Shown: one piece after another, positions 1 to 8,079 of the stretch | Numbering within the stretch: position 1 is the stretch's first letter | Layout: every line of letters starts with the position of its first letter | Assembly: GCA_965232595.1 (NCBI GenBank) | Contig: OZ246983.1 | Coordinates: forward strand, 372,001-436,000 | Length of the DNA: 64,000 nucleotides | DNA from: SZUA-309 sp965232595 | GTDB taxonomy: Bacteria > Pseudomonadota > Gammaproteobacteria > Pseudomonadales > Azotimanducaceae | Reading direction: 5' to 3' | Position numbers and translations under genes: made by a program | Notes under the pieces: generated by a model | What the model saw: only the letters and a program-made list of their open reading frames with translations | The model's database searches: none | What the model was told of the DNA's origin: nothing

Positions 1-242
1 CAGCCGCCGACCTCGATGCCGGTCGCATCCTGCGCCTGGCAGGGGTCGGCCTGCTGGTGCTCGCCTTCATCGCCCTGGTGGGCTGGCTCAACCTCTGGCT
101 GGCGCTGGCCGGCCTGCTGTTTGCGGCAGCCTGGTGGCTAGGCGAGCGCCGCTGGCTGCAGATGGGCGCGCTGGCCGTGTCGATTCCCCTGCTCGGCTAC
201 CTCGGCATCGAGCTCGGGCTCGGCGTCTACCTGCCCGACTAG
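1..242 (+). CDS. tctB: TctB-family small membrane subunit of tripartite tricarboxylate transporter (3' fragment)
   Basis: The reading frame (starting at base 3) is open to the window edge, so only about 79 C-terminal residues are visible. They form hydrophobic membrane helices separated by a short Gly-Glu-Arg-Arg loop and end in a Leu-Pro-Asp tail, as in TctB, the four-helix small subunit of TTT carriers. Sequence alone would be weak evidence. The call rests mainly on the TctA gene starting 3 bp downstream, since tctB-tctA order is typical. The periplasmic binding protein TctC is not in the window and probably lies upstream. The true start is outside the window. Confidence 0.75.
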   Translation, partial: AADLDAGRILRLAGVGLLVLAFIALVGWLNLWLALAGLLFAAAWWLGERRWLQMGALAVSIPLLGYLGIELGLGVYLPD

Positions 243-245
243 CCC

Positions 246-1718
246 ATGCTCGAAGGCATCCTCACCGGGTTCAGCACCGCGTTCAGCCTCGCCAACGTGG
301 GCTGGGTGCTGTTCGGCTGCCTGGCAGGCACGCTCATCGGCATGCTGCCCGGCCTCGGCCCGATCACCGCGATCGCCCTGATGATTCCGGTCAGCTACTC
401 CCTGGATCCCGCTAGCGGCCTGATCATGATGGCCGGCGTCTACTACGGCGCCGTGTTCGGCGGCTCAACCTCCGCCATCCTGATCAACGCCCCGGGCGTC
501 GCCAGCACGGTCGCAACCAGCTTCGACGGCTACCCCATGGCCCGCGACGGCCAGGGTGGTCGCGCGCTGGCCATCGCCGCCTACGCCTCGTTCGCCGGCG
601 GCAGCCTCGGCGCCATGGCGCTCATGCTGTTTGCCGGCTACCTGGCGGCGCTGGCGCTGGCCTTCCAGTCGCCCGAGTACACGTTGCTGCTGCTGCTGGC
701 GATCTCCTCGGTGGTCGTGTTCGCCGCTCCGCGCGCCCGGTTGCCGTCGCTGATCACCCTGCTGATCGGCCTCATGCTGGGCACCATCGGCACCGACCAG
801 CTGGCCGGCATCCCCAGGTTCACCTTCGATCGGCTGGATCTGGCCGATGGCCTCAACTTCGTGCTGGTGGTGATGGCCACCTTCGCCCTGGCCGAGGCTT
901 TCAGGATGGTGCTGCAGGACGAGCCGCCGGTAACGCCCGACGTCTCGTCACGGCAACTGCGCCTGTCGCTGAATCGCACCCGCCGCCTTGCCCCGGTGGT
1001 TGGCCGCAGCTCGGTGATCGGCTTCATAACCGGCGTGCTGCCGGGCGCCGGCGCCACTCTGGCCAGCTTCTTTGCTTACGACGTAGAGAAGCGGCTCGGT
1101 GATGGCAGCAGGGAGGCCGGCGTCGCGGCGCCGGAAGCGGCCAACAACGCTGCCTCCACCGGCTCGTTCGTGCCGCTCCTGACCCTCGGCATTCCCGGTT
1201 CCGGCACCACCGCGGTGCTGCTCGGCGTCATGCTGAGCTACGGCCTGCAGCCGGGACCGCGACTGCTTACCGAGCAGCCGGAGATTTTCTGGGGCGTGAT
1301 CGCCTCCATGTATCTGGGCAACCTGTTCCTGCTGGCACTGAACCTGCCACTGATCCCGTTCCTGGCCCGGTTGCTCCGGGTCCGCAGCACCCTGCTGATC
1401 CCGCTGATCATCGGCTTCTCCCTGGTCGGCGTTTACCTCACCACCCTGAACGGCTTCGACCTCTACCTGATGCTCGGCCTCGCCGTTCTCGCGCTGGCGC
1501 TGCGCTGGTTCGATTTCCCGCTGGCGCCGCTGCTGCTCGGGTTCATCCTGAGCGGCCTGCTGGAGGAAAACGCCCGACGAACCCTGTTCATCACCGAAAA
1601 CGGCCTGCACACCCTGCTCGACCGCCCGGCCTTCCTGGCGCTGGCAGCGCTGCTCCTGGTGGTCTGGCTGGTCCCGCTCTGGCAGCGCCTGCGGGCAAAG
1701 TCCGGCTCGCTGGATTAA
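246..1718 (+). CDS. tctA: TctA-family large permease subunit of tripartite tricarboxylate transporter
   Basis: This 490-residue inner-membrane protein is the main permease of a TTT secondary carrier, which takes up di- or tricarboxylates or other acids delivered by a TctC binding protein. Family hallmarks are visible: Gly-Met-Leu-Pro-Gly-Leu-Gly-Pro at about 32-39, Tyr-Tyr-Gly-Ala-Val-Phe-Gly-Gly-Ser near 66-74 and a repeat-like second half with Gly-Val-Leu-Pro-Gly-Ala-Gly near 263 and Thr-Leu-Gly-Ile-Pro-Gly-Ser-Gly near 315. Length is normal for TctA. The start is 3 bp after the tctB stop, so the two are coupled. The downstream amidohydrolase suggests an acyl-amino-acid or similar acid as substrate; that is inference. 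Confidence 0.95.
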   Translation: MLEGILTGFSTAFSLANVGWVLFGCLAGTLIGMLPGLGPITAIALMIPVSYSLDPASGLIMMAGVYYGAVFGGSTSAILINAPGVASTVATSFDGYPMARDGQGGRALAIAAYASFAGGSLGAMALMLFAGYLAALALAFQSPEYTLLLLLAISSVVVFAAPRARLPSLITLLIGLMLGTIGTDQLAGIPRFTFDRLDLADGLNFVLVVMATFALAEAFRMVLQDEPPVTPDVSSRQLRLSLNRTRRLAPVVGRSSVIGFITGVLPGAGATLASFFAYDVEKRLGDGSREAGVAAPEAANNAASTGSFVPLLTLGIPGSGTTAVLLGVMLSYGLQPGPRLLTEQPEIFWGVIASMYLGNLFLLALNLPLIPFLARLLRVRSTLLIPLIIGFSLVGVYLTTLNGFDLYLMLGLAVLALALRWFDFPLAPLLLGFILSGLLEENARRTLFITENGLHTLLDRPAFLALAALLLVVWLVPLWQRLRAKSGSLD

Positions 1719-1777
1719 GGCGCGCCATTTCAGGAGAATCTGCTTCTCGCATCCGGCAGGTTGAACAGAGGGTTCTC

Positions 1778-3490
1778 ATGGCTGACTACGACCTCATCAT
1801 TCGCAACGGCTCGATCATCGATGGCAGCGGCAGCGCCGCGAGCAACGGAGACGTGGCGGTCAAAGACGGGCTGATCGCCGCTGTCGGCACGGGCATTTCC
1901 GGCAGCGCCGCCAGGGAGATCGACGCCAGCGGCAAGGTGGTCACCCCCGGCTTCATTGACGTGCACACCCACTACGACGGCCAGGCCACCTGGGACAGTC
2001 ACCTGAACCCCTCCTCGAACCTCGGCACCACCACCGTGGTCATGGGCAACTGCGGCGTCGGCTTCGCGCCCTGCCGGGAGGCAGACCATGAGGTGCTGGT
2101 GCAGCTGATGGAAGGCGTGGAGGAAATTCCCGGCACGGCGCTGGACGAGGGGCTGCCCTGGAACTGGGAGTCCTTCCCCGACTACCTGAACGCCCTCGAA
2201 GATCTCAACCGCGACATCGACGTGGCTGCGCTCTTTCCGCACGGGCCGCTGCGCGTTTACGTGATGGGCGAGCGCGGCGTGAACCGGGAGCCGGCCACCA
2301 GCGACGACATCGAGACCATGAAGGAGATCCTGAGAGAGGGTATGGACGCCGGCGCGGTCGGCTTTTCCACCTCCCGCACGCTCGTGCACCGTTCCAGCTC
2401 CGGCAACTTCATTCCCACCTACAAAGCGGCCACCGACGAGCTGAAGTCGCTCGGTGAGGTGCTCTCCGGCGAGCAGGGCCACGTGTTCCAGCTCATCTCC
2501 GACTGGGAAGATCTGGATGACGAGTTCAGCATCCTCCGTGAAACAAGCGATCGAACGGGCGCCAAGGGCACTTTCACCCTGCTCTACCTGGACAGCCAGC
2601 CAGAGCTCTGGCGCGCCCAGCTGGATCGGGTGGAAGCGGCTCAGCAGGCAGGCCTCGACATCCGCGGCCAGGTGTTGTCCCGGCCGGTGGGCATGATGAT
2701 GGGGCTGCAGTCCTCCATGCAGCCGTTCTACCAGCGACCGACCTTTCTCGCCCTGGAAGGTCTGCCGCTTGCGGAGAAGCTCGAGAAGCTGCGCGAACCG
2801 GAGGTTAAGGCGAAGATTCTCGCCGAGCAGAACGTCAGCCCGCACATCTTCGTGCGCATCATTCAGAACAACTACGACCGGGTCTTCGTGCTGGAAGACC
2901 CCATCGACTACCTGCCGAGCAGGGAGCACACCATCACCGCCCGGGCGGCCGCCGCCGGCCAGGAGCCGGAGTCCTGGCTCTACGACTACCTGTTCGCGGG
3001 GGACGGCTCGAACCTGATCTACTTCGCCGCCGCCAACCTGAGCGAGCACATCCCCGAGCTGCTCGGCCATCCCAACACCGTGGCCGCGCTCGGCGATGGC
3101 GGCGCCCACGTCGGCTCGATCTGCGACACCAGCGCCAACGTCTACGTGCTCACCAAGTGGGTGAAAGACAGAAACGAGTTCGAGCTGGCCCAGGCGATCA
3201 ACATGCTGACCCGGCAACCGGCAGAGCTGTACTCGCTGCTCGACCGTGGGCTGCTGGCACCCGGCATGAAGGCGGATATCAACGTGATCGACTTCGAGGC
3301 GCTACAGCTGCGCACCCCGCACGTGGTCCACGACCTGCCTGCCGGCGGCCTGCGCTTCCTGCAGAATGCCGACGGCATCGACGCCACCATCGTTGCCGGC
3401 GAGGTGATCTACGAGCAGGGTGAAGCAACCGGCGCCCTGCCCGGCAAGCTGGTGCGCGGCAGCCAGGCCGATCCCAGGATGAGCGCCTGA
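1778..3490 (+). CDS. N-acyl-D-amino-acid deacylase / D-aminoacylase-type amidohydrolase
   Basis: This 570-residue cytoplasmic amidohydrolase belongs to the D-aminoacylase branch of the metal-dependent hydrolase superfamily. The N-terminal beta-sandwich strand (DLIIRNGSIIDG) is followed by the metal motif Phe-Ile-Asp-Val-His63-Thr-His65. Cys92 in Gly-Asn-Cys-Gly-Val matches the bridging cysteine region of D-aminoacylases, and a late Gly-Asp-Gly-Gly-Ala-His-Val-Gly provides the catalytic Asp. Family members remove N-acyl groups from D-amino acids or related amides. It lies 59 bp after tctA and 7 bp before a TetR gene, so uptake and hydrolysis of one substrate is plausible. The exact substrate is unknown. 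Confidence 0.88.
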   Translation: MADYDLIIRNGSIIDGSGSAASNGDVAVKDGLIAAVGTGISGSAAREIDASGKVVTPGFIDVHTHYDGQATWDSHLNPSSNLGTTTVVMGNCGVGFAPCREADHEVLVQLMEGVEEIPGTALDEGLPWNWESFPDYLNALEDLNRDIDVAALFPHGPLRVYVMGERGVNREPATSDDIETMKEILREGMDAGAVGFSTSRTLVHRSSSGNFIPTYKAATDELKSLGEVLSGEQGHVFQLISDWEDLDDEFSILRETSDRTGAKGTFTLLYLDSQPELWRAQLDRVEAAQQAGLDIRGQVLSRPVGMMMGLQSSMQPFYQRPTFLALEGLPLAEKLEKLREPEVKAKILAEQNVSPHIFVRIIQNNYDRVFVLEDPIDYLPSREHTITARAAAAGQEPESWLYDYLFAGDGSNLIYFAAANLSEHIPELLGHPNTVAALGDGGAHVGSICDTSANVYVLTKWVKDRNEFELAQAINMLTRQPAELYSLLDRGLLAPGMKADINVIDFEALQLRTPHVVHDLPAGGLRFLQNADGIDATIVAGEVIYEQGEATGALPGKLVRGSQADPRMSA

Positions 3491-3497
3491 GTCAACC

Positions 3498-4115
3498 GTG
3501 CCTCGCCCAGCACTGACAGACGAGCAACGCCGCGAAACCCGTCGTCGGATTCGTCAGGCGGCTGCCGATCTTTATGCCGACAACGGCCTGACCGACATCT
3601 CTGCCCGGGCCATCGCCAAGCGGGCGGAGGTTTCGGTGGGCACCATCTACTCGCACTTCGAGAACCTGACCGAGCTGATGCAGTCGCTCTGGCGAGCGCC
3701 GCTGCGCCGCCTCCTGCAGGAGCTGGAAGAGGTGGCGTCCAGCGAGCCCGAGCCGCTGGACGCGCTGCGGGCGCTGCTGGAAACCTACGCCCGCTTCGCC
3801 CTCGAGCAGCCGGCGCTGTACCGCGGGGCCTTTCTCTTCGTGCGTCCGGAATCGCACGAGAAACCGCGTCAGGCGAGCATCGAGCAGAGCGACATCACCG
3901 GTCCCATGCTGGCCGCCATCGAGCGCGGCCAGAGCCAGGGGCTGATCCGTGAGGGTTCACCCGCGGCGCTGGCAGAGCTGCTCTGGGCCGGCCTGCACGG
4001 TGCTATCGGGCTGCCCGTGAACATCGATCGGGTGCAGTTTTCAGCACCGGAAGCGCTGACCGGCAACATGATCGACCTGCTGCTGGAGTGGCTCACTGCC
4101 CGGCCATCAGGCTGA
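3498..4115 (+). CDS. TetR/AcrR-family transcriptional regulator
   Basis: This 205-residue one-component regulator starts with GTG, 7 bp after the amidohydrolase stop. The N-terminal helix-turn-helix (about residues 34-57) has the typical Ile-Ser-Ala-Arg-Ala-Ile-Ala-Lys-Arg-Ala-Glu-Val-Ser-Val-Gly-Thr-Ile-Tyr-Ser-His-Phe arrangement. The C-terminal all-helical ligand and dimer domain is variable, as usual. Co-transcription with the amidohydrolase suggests local control, probably repression relieved by substrate. It is the only clear TetR gene in the window, so it is also a formal candidate for binding the three shared palindromes, although none of them lies next to it. Confidence 0.93.
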   Translation: MPRPALTDEQRRETRRRIRQAAADLYADNGLTDISARAIAKRAEVSVGTIYSHFENLTELMQSLWRAPLRRLLQELEEVASSEPEPLDALRALLETYARFALEQPALYRGAFLFVRPESHEKPRQASIEQSDITGPMLAAIERGQSQGLIREGSPAALAELLWAGLHGAIGLPVNIDRVQFSAPEALTGNMIDLLLEWLTARPSG

Positions 4116-4178
4116 TTGAACCCCTTTCCCGGAAGCCGTGACCTACGGACAGGCAAGCGGCAATCGAGGCAAGGGACC

Positions 4179-4391
4179 ATGAAAATCTCCGACCACTACA
4201 GCGCCGACCACCTGCTGGCGAAGGTGATGATCTACATCGGTTACCTGCTGGTGGGCAGCATCAGCATCGAAACCGGCAACGCCTACGTCGCCCTGATCTT
4301 CGGTACGGCTCTCTGGCTCTTCGGCGTCAACGCAGCGGCCTACCTGATCGAAACGGTCCGCGGCCACGAGCACTGCCACAACCGGATCTGA
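4179..4391 (+). CDS. small hypothetical two-helix membrane protein
   Basis: I chose ATG at 4179 because a purine-rich GAGGCAAGGGA ends just before it; the frame is open upstream to 4116 without a good start. The 70-residue product has two hydrophobic segments (about 16-33 and 37-58) and a C-terminal Gly-His-Glu-His-Cys-His cluster that could bind metal. It lies between a TetR gene and a convergent ZIP-like transporter gene. No family was recognised. The His/Cys tail next to a metal-transporter-like gene is suggestive only. Confidence 0.6.
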   Translation: MKISDHYSADHLLAKVMIYIGYLLVGSISIETGNAYVALIFGTALWLFGVNAAAYLIETVRGHEHCHNRI

Positions 4392-4407
4392 GCCCGGCGC
4401 TAACCGC

Positions 4408-5763
4408 TCACTCGAGCAGTTTGAACATTACGGCGGCCAGAAATCCGGACAGGGTTGCCAGGCCAACCGAGTTGCCGCTGCCCATGAGGACGGCTTCCGG
4501 AATCATCGCCGCAGCAATCATGGTCAGCATGGCGCCGGCTGCGAGCCCCTCGAAAAATGCCAGCCAGGTGTGATCCAGAACCCCGGCCAGCAGGAAACCG
4601 AGGCCGGCGCCGATGGCAGTGATCAGCATCAGCGCGAACCACATCATGAAGATCCGCAGCTTGTGCCAGCCCAGGTCCAGCATGTTCGCCGAGCTGGACA
4701 GCGCTTCGGGGAAATTCGACAGGAACAGACCCGCCACCAGCGTGAAGGGCACCACATCGAGAAAGGCGACCTGGCCGCTCGCCGCCAGGCTGGCACTCAA
4801 CATCCCGAGCATGCCGGCGCCGATGACGACGCTTTCGGGGATGCCATCCAGCAGGATGCCCAGCCAGATCGCCAGGGGGGCGCCGTGCCGCTCCTCTTTC
4901 AGCTTCCGCATCACCGGCGGCGGCGGGATCTCCACGCCGGCGATCACCCCCTGGCGCGACGCCTCGAGCCAACCCTTGACCTGTTCCTCGCGCCGGGAGA
5001 CCAGTCCGGACAGAAGTTCCAGGCGCTCCGCGGTGATCTCCCGGCAGGCAGCTTCGAACTCGGGCGACAGCGCCCGCAGCGCGTCGAACCCTTCTCGAGA
5101 CACCTTCACGCACTTCACCGGCTCCGTGACCACGCCGGTGGCCGGTGATGCCAGGCCGGTGAACAGCGGCAGCAGGCCAATGACACCTTCCGTGGAATCG
5201 ACGGTCTGGATCACCTCGTCGTCGACGCGGGCCTCCACCGCACCCTCGAGCAGCAGGTAAGCAGCGTCCACCGGCTCGTCCTGAGTGATCAGCACGGCGC
5301 CGGGCTGAAAGCTCATGGGTTCCAGGGAGCTCATCAGGGTTTTGATCTCTTCCGGCGGAAACGACTGAAAGAGCGGGATCGACGCCAGCTTCGCCAGGAC
5401 CTCTTCCTGCTCTCTGGCCGCGGCCCGCTGGTAGTAACGGAACAGCGTCGACGGCCGGCGCAGGAAGCCGCCCTGCTGGTTCACCAGATGGTCGAGGCCG
5501 ACGTAGGTGAACCCGCCGACGACACAGCCCCCGATCAGCACAAAAAACGTCCTGACGTCAGCCGCCTCCGATCCCAGCCCTAGCGCCGTCGGCGCGATCA
5601 GCTCCACGGACAATGCCGCTAGCAACGCCCCGGCACCGAATGCAGCCAGCACGGAAATCTGCTGCGGCCGGAAGCGGAAGCTGAGGCCCACCCAGGATCC
5701 CAGCGGCAGAGAAACAGCGCTCAGACCGCCCAGCGCGCAAGCCCAGAGAAGGTAGCTCGACAC
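4408..5763 (-). CDS. ZIP-like divalent metal transporter split by a cyclic-nucleotide-binding domain
   Basis: This 451-residue protein has three N-terminal membrane helices (about 1-92), a cytoplasmic insert, and about five C-terminal helices (295-451). The C-terminal part shows ZIP-type motifs: Asp-Gly-Ile-Pro-Glu (306-310), Asn-Phe-Pro-Glu-Ala (350-354) and Ile-Pro-Glu-Ala (421-424). These match the metal-binding helices 4 and 5 of Zn/Fe permeases. The insert at about 126-245 reads as a CAP_ED cyclic-nucleotide-binding fold (Pro-Leu-Phe-Gln-Ser-Phe, Gly-Ala-Val-Leu-Ile, Tyr-Leu-Leu-Leu-Glu-Gly). The expected His of helix 4 is replaced by Leu-Leu-Asp, so the ion is uncertain. Ligand-gated metal transport is inference. 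Confidence 0.8.
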   Translation of the reverse strand: MSSYLLWACALGGLSAVSLPLGSWVGLSFRFRPQQISVLAAFGAGALLAALSVELIAPTALGLGSEAADVRTFFVLIGGCVVGGFTYVGLDHLVNQQGGFLRRPSTLFRYYQRAAAREQEEVLAKLASIPLFQSFPPEEIKTLMSSLEPMSFQPGAVLITQDEPVDAAYLLLEGAVEARVDDEVIQTVDSTEGVIGLLPLFTGLASPATGVVTEPVKCVKVSREGFDALRALSPEFEAACREITAERLELLSGLVSRREEQVKGWLEASRQGVIAGVEIPPPPVMRKLKEERHGAPLAIWLGILLDGIPESVVIGAGMLGMLSASLAASGQVAFLDVVPFTLVAGLFLSNFPEALSSSANMLDLGWHKLRIFMMWFALMLITAIGAGLGFLLAGVLDHTWLAFFEGLAAGAMLTMIAAAMIPEAVLMGSGNSVGLATLSGFLAAVMFKLLE

Positions 5764-5771
5764 GCTGGCGC

Positions 5772-6410
5772 TCAGTTCAACTCAGCGTAGTCACGGGCCG
5801 CCCTGGCAACCGCCCGGGCGCAGTCACCGGGCGTGGTGCCGCCTTCGAACATGTCCAGACAGGGCCCGGCGAGCACCTCCGGGCGATTCTCAGCCAGCCA
5901 GGCGAACACCGCCTCGAACACCGGCGGGTCGTCGCCGGCAAAGACCGCGGAGTGGATCCGGCCTGCCCGCACCGTCAGGGTGAAGGTATCGGTTGCCGTG
6001 TAGCCCAGGGCCTGACCGAAGTCATCGCTGACGGTGATCGCGCACTGGATGGACTCATCCGCCGCGATGCTGCACGGCCGCCGCGTCAGCACCTGGTAGT
6101 TGGCCGCCTGCGCCCAGCCCTGGTAGTACAGGACCCGGTCCAGGTCTTCTCCCGGGACGATCAGGGCCGCTAGCGCACCTGCATCCCAGGCGTAGAAGGC
6201 GTCGACGAACTTCTCCGCGAGCGTAAGGGGACTGATCTCTGCAGAGGCGTCTGCTGACTTGTCATCCGCCTCACCGGCGCCTGTGCAGCCGAGGCTGAGC
6301 AGCGCCGCGATCGATAGCAGCAGCCCCCGCCAGCACGGCAGAACAAGATGACTTCTGTTCGGATCCCCAGCTCGCATCCACTCCCTCCCTTCGTTTCGGG
6401 TCACTTTCAT
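5772..6410 (-). CDS. putative lipoprotein, unknown function
   Basis: This 212-residue protein has a basic N-terminus, a hydrophobic stretch (about 28-41) and a lipobox Leu-Ser-Leu-Gly-Cys with Cys at about 42, so it should be lipidated and exported. An internal Met at position 12 may be the true start, giving a more normal signal length. The mature part (Ala-Glu-Lys-Phe-Val-Asp-Ala-Phe-Tyr-Ala-Trp-Asp) resembles NTF2/SnoaL-like alpha-beta cones but has no catalytic signature I can name. Four cysteines could form disulfides. It lies 8 bp upstream of the ZIP/cNMP gene on the same strand, so the two probably share a transcript. Confidence 0.6.
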   Translation of the reverse strand: MKVTRNEGREWMRAGDPNRSHLVLPCWRGLLLSIAALLSLGCTGAGEADDKSADASAEISPLTLAEKFVDAFYAWDAGALAALIVPGEDLDRVLYYQGWAQAANYQVLTRRPCSIAADESIQCAITVSDDFGQALGYTATDTFTLTVRAGRIHSAVFAGDDPPVFEAVFAWLAENRPEVLAGPCLDMFEGGTTPGDCARAVARAARDYAELN

Positions 6411-6450
6411 TCACTGACGCCGTGCACCATTATGCGCTCCGGAGAGACGT

Positions 6451-7374
6451 TTGAGTGAGCCCATGACAGAGCCTGAAGCACACCCGGACCCCACCTACCG
6501 GCCGGCTGCTTCGGTACCGGCGAACGCCGTCCGATACGGGCTGCAGCCACTCGCCATCGTGCTGATTCTCTGGTACTGGGCTGCGAACCCGGAAAACCCT
6601 GCCGTCTTCCCGGTTGTGCTGGTCACGCTGCACCTCGTGCTCGGCGTTCTCGAGCGCCTGATGCCGGCGCGTCCCGGCTGGATCATCTCCGGCTGGCAGC
6701 AGCTGGGTAACATCGGCCTGGTGTTCGTGCTCACCATCGGGGTTGGCGTGGTGGGCGGTCTCTACGATGAGTTGCTGCGGGAGCCGCTCAGCGAGCTCCG
6801 AGCCGCCGCACATCTCGACATCTGGCCGCATCAGTGGCCGTTGCTAGCCCAGCTGTTTCTGGTGTTTTTCGCCAGTGAGTTCATCTGGTACTGGTTTCAT
6901 CGGGCCGAGCACCGCTGGCAGCTGATCTGGCGGGTTTCAGGCCATGGCGCGCATCACTCGTTCAAGCGCCTGGGCGCTTTGAACTTCGGCCTCAATCACC
7001 CGTTGGAGTTTTTTCTGCTGGTGCTGCCGGCTGCCCTGGTGGAGCTGACCTTCGGTGTCGGCCCGGCCGCTGCTGGTGCTGCGGTGCTGGGGGTCGCCCA
7101 GGCGTCAATTGCGCACTCGAACCTGGATCTGAACACCCGGGTGATCGGCTGGCTGTTCACGACCAACCGCTATCACATCCACCACCACTCCATGGTGCTG
7201 GACGAGAGCAACACCAACTACGGCTGCTCGGCCATCGTCTGGGATCGCCTGTTCGGCACCTTCGCGGATGCCGATACCCGGGAGGCAGGGACCGGCCCGA
7301 CCGAGCCGAGCCTCTGGCAGAAATTCATCATGCCGGTGCGGGAGCCGCAGGACACGGCGATCGCGCCCGACTAG
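6451..7374 (+). CDS. sterol desaturase / fatty acid hydroxylase family membrane di-iron enzyme
   Basis: This protein of about 307 residues has several membrane helices and the histidine clusters of the fatty acid hydroxylase superfamily: His-Arg-Ala-Glu-His, His-Gly-Ala-His-His and Tyr-His-Ile-His-His-His. These bind two irons and use O2 to hydroxylate or desaturate a lipid, sterol or carotenoid. TTG at 6451 is favoured because GGAGAGA ends a few bases upstream; ATG at 6463 is the alternative. The gene runs divergently from the lipoprotein gene. The substrate cannot be told from sequence. Confidence 0.88.
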   Translation: MSEPMTEPEAHPDPTYRPAASVPANAVRYGLQPLAIVLILWYWAANPENPAVFPVVLVTLHLVLGVLERLMPARPGWIISGWQQLGNIGLVFVLTIGVGVVGGLYDELLREPLSELRAAAHLDIWPHQWPLLAQLFLVFFASEFIWYWFHRAEHRWQLIWRVSGHGAHHSFKRLGALNFGLNHPLEFFLLVLPAALVELTFGVGPAAAGAAVLGVAQASIAHSNLDLNTRVIGWLFTTNRYHIHHHSMVLDESNTNYGCSAIVWDRLFGTFADADTREAGTGPTEPSLWQKFIMPVREPQDTAIAPD

Positions 7375-7375
7375 C

Positions 7376-7936
7376 TCATCCTGCCAGCCAGGCAGGCGCC
7401 GCCGGCAGCTCTTCTACCCAGGGCTGGTCCGGCGACCACTGCCCGGCCACATGGGCGGCCACCTTGGTCCCGTCGTAGGTGATCCACTTCACCGGCTCCA
7501 GCTCGATGATCACCCGCTTCGGGGTATCGAGGAACTGCACGAAGCCGGCAGCAGCTGCTTCGTCGCCCTGCCGCAGCTTGATGGCCAGCGCCGGGTAGAA
7601 CCAGGCTTTCAGCGCTTCGTTGTCCTTGTGCACGGTGGCCCGGCACTTCACCGTCATCGTCTGATCACGACCCAAGGCCGTGCCCTCGCTTGTGATGATC
7701 ACAGCGGACTTGTCTCTTTTCCGCAGCGCCGGCACCCGTTTGCGCTGCTCGGCGCAGGTGACCCAGAACCTGCCGTCTTGAAATACGAAGCGGTGCATGA
7801 CGCCCATCGGCCAGCCATCGCTGGTCGACCAGAGCACCGAGCACTCCGACTGCAGCTGGCAGAGGCGCTCGATCTTCTCCGGTTCCAACGGGTAGATCGA
7901 CACATCGTCGTAGTTGGTTTTCGCCGTATCGGCCAT
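7376..7936 (-). CDS. PNPOx-like split-barrel flavoprotein, paralogue 1 of 4
   Basis: ATG at 7936 is chosen because GGGGAG lies about 8 bases upstream; the frame runs further but without support. The 186-residue product begins with an Asn-Tyr-Asp-Asp-Val-Ser-Ile-Tyr-Pro segment, then a split beta-barrel of the pyridoxamine-phosphate-oxidase-like type that normally binds FMN or F420. A C-terminal Ala-Trp-Phe-Tyr-Pro-Ala-Leu-Ala segment and a Asp-Thr-Pro-Lys-Arg-Val-Ile-Ile segment are shared with proteins at 14970, 46625 and 63625. The stop is 1 bp from that of the convergent hydroxylase gene. The reaction is unknown. Confidence 0.8.
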   Translation of the reverse strand: MADTAKTNYDDVSIYPLEPEKIERLCQLQSECSVLWSTSDGWPMGVMHRFVFQDGRFWVTCAEQRKRVPALRKRDKSAVIITSEGTALGRDQTMTVKCRATVHKDNEALKAWFYPALAIKLRQGDEAAAAGFVQFLDTPKRVIIELEPVKWITYDGTKVAAHVAGQWSPDQPWVEELPAAPAWLAG

Positions 7937-8079
7937 CAGCAGGCTCCCCTTCCCAAACTCGTTTGCGCTGATCCTAAGCCAGGCCGAGGGCCCTGTCACA
8001 ACCGCTGCAGGGCGAACGCGCATTCACGACCCGGCCTGGCCCATGCTACGCTCGCCGCCGATCATCGTGGGAGAGCATC

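Noticed and set aside
1730..3217. Minus-strand frame of 495 codons opposite the amidohydrolase
   Set aside because: The plus-strand product carries intact metal motifs; the minus product is low-complexity and His/Val/Gly-rich with no domain.
4116..4178. Longer start for the small membrane protein
   Set aside because: TTG at 4116 has no ribosome site and adds a polar stretch; ATG at 4179 has a good purine-rich site.
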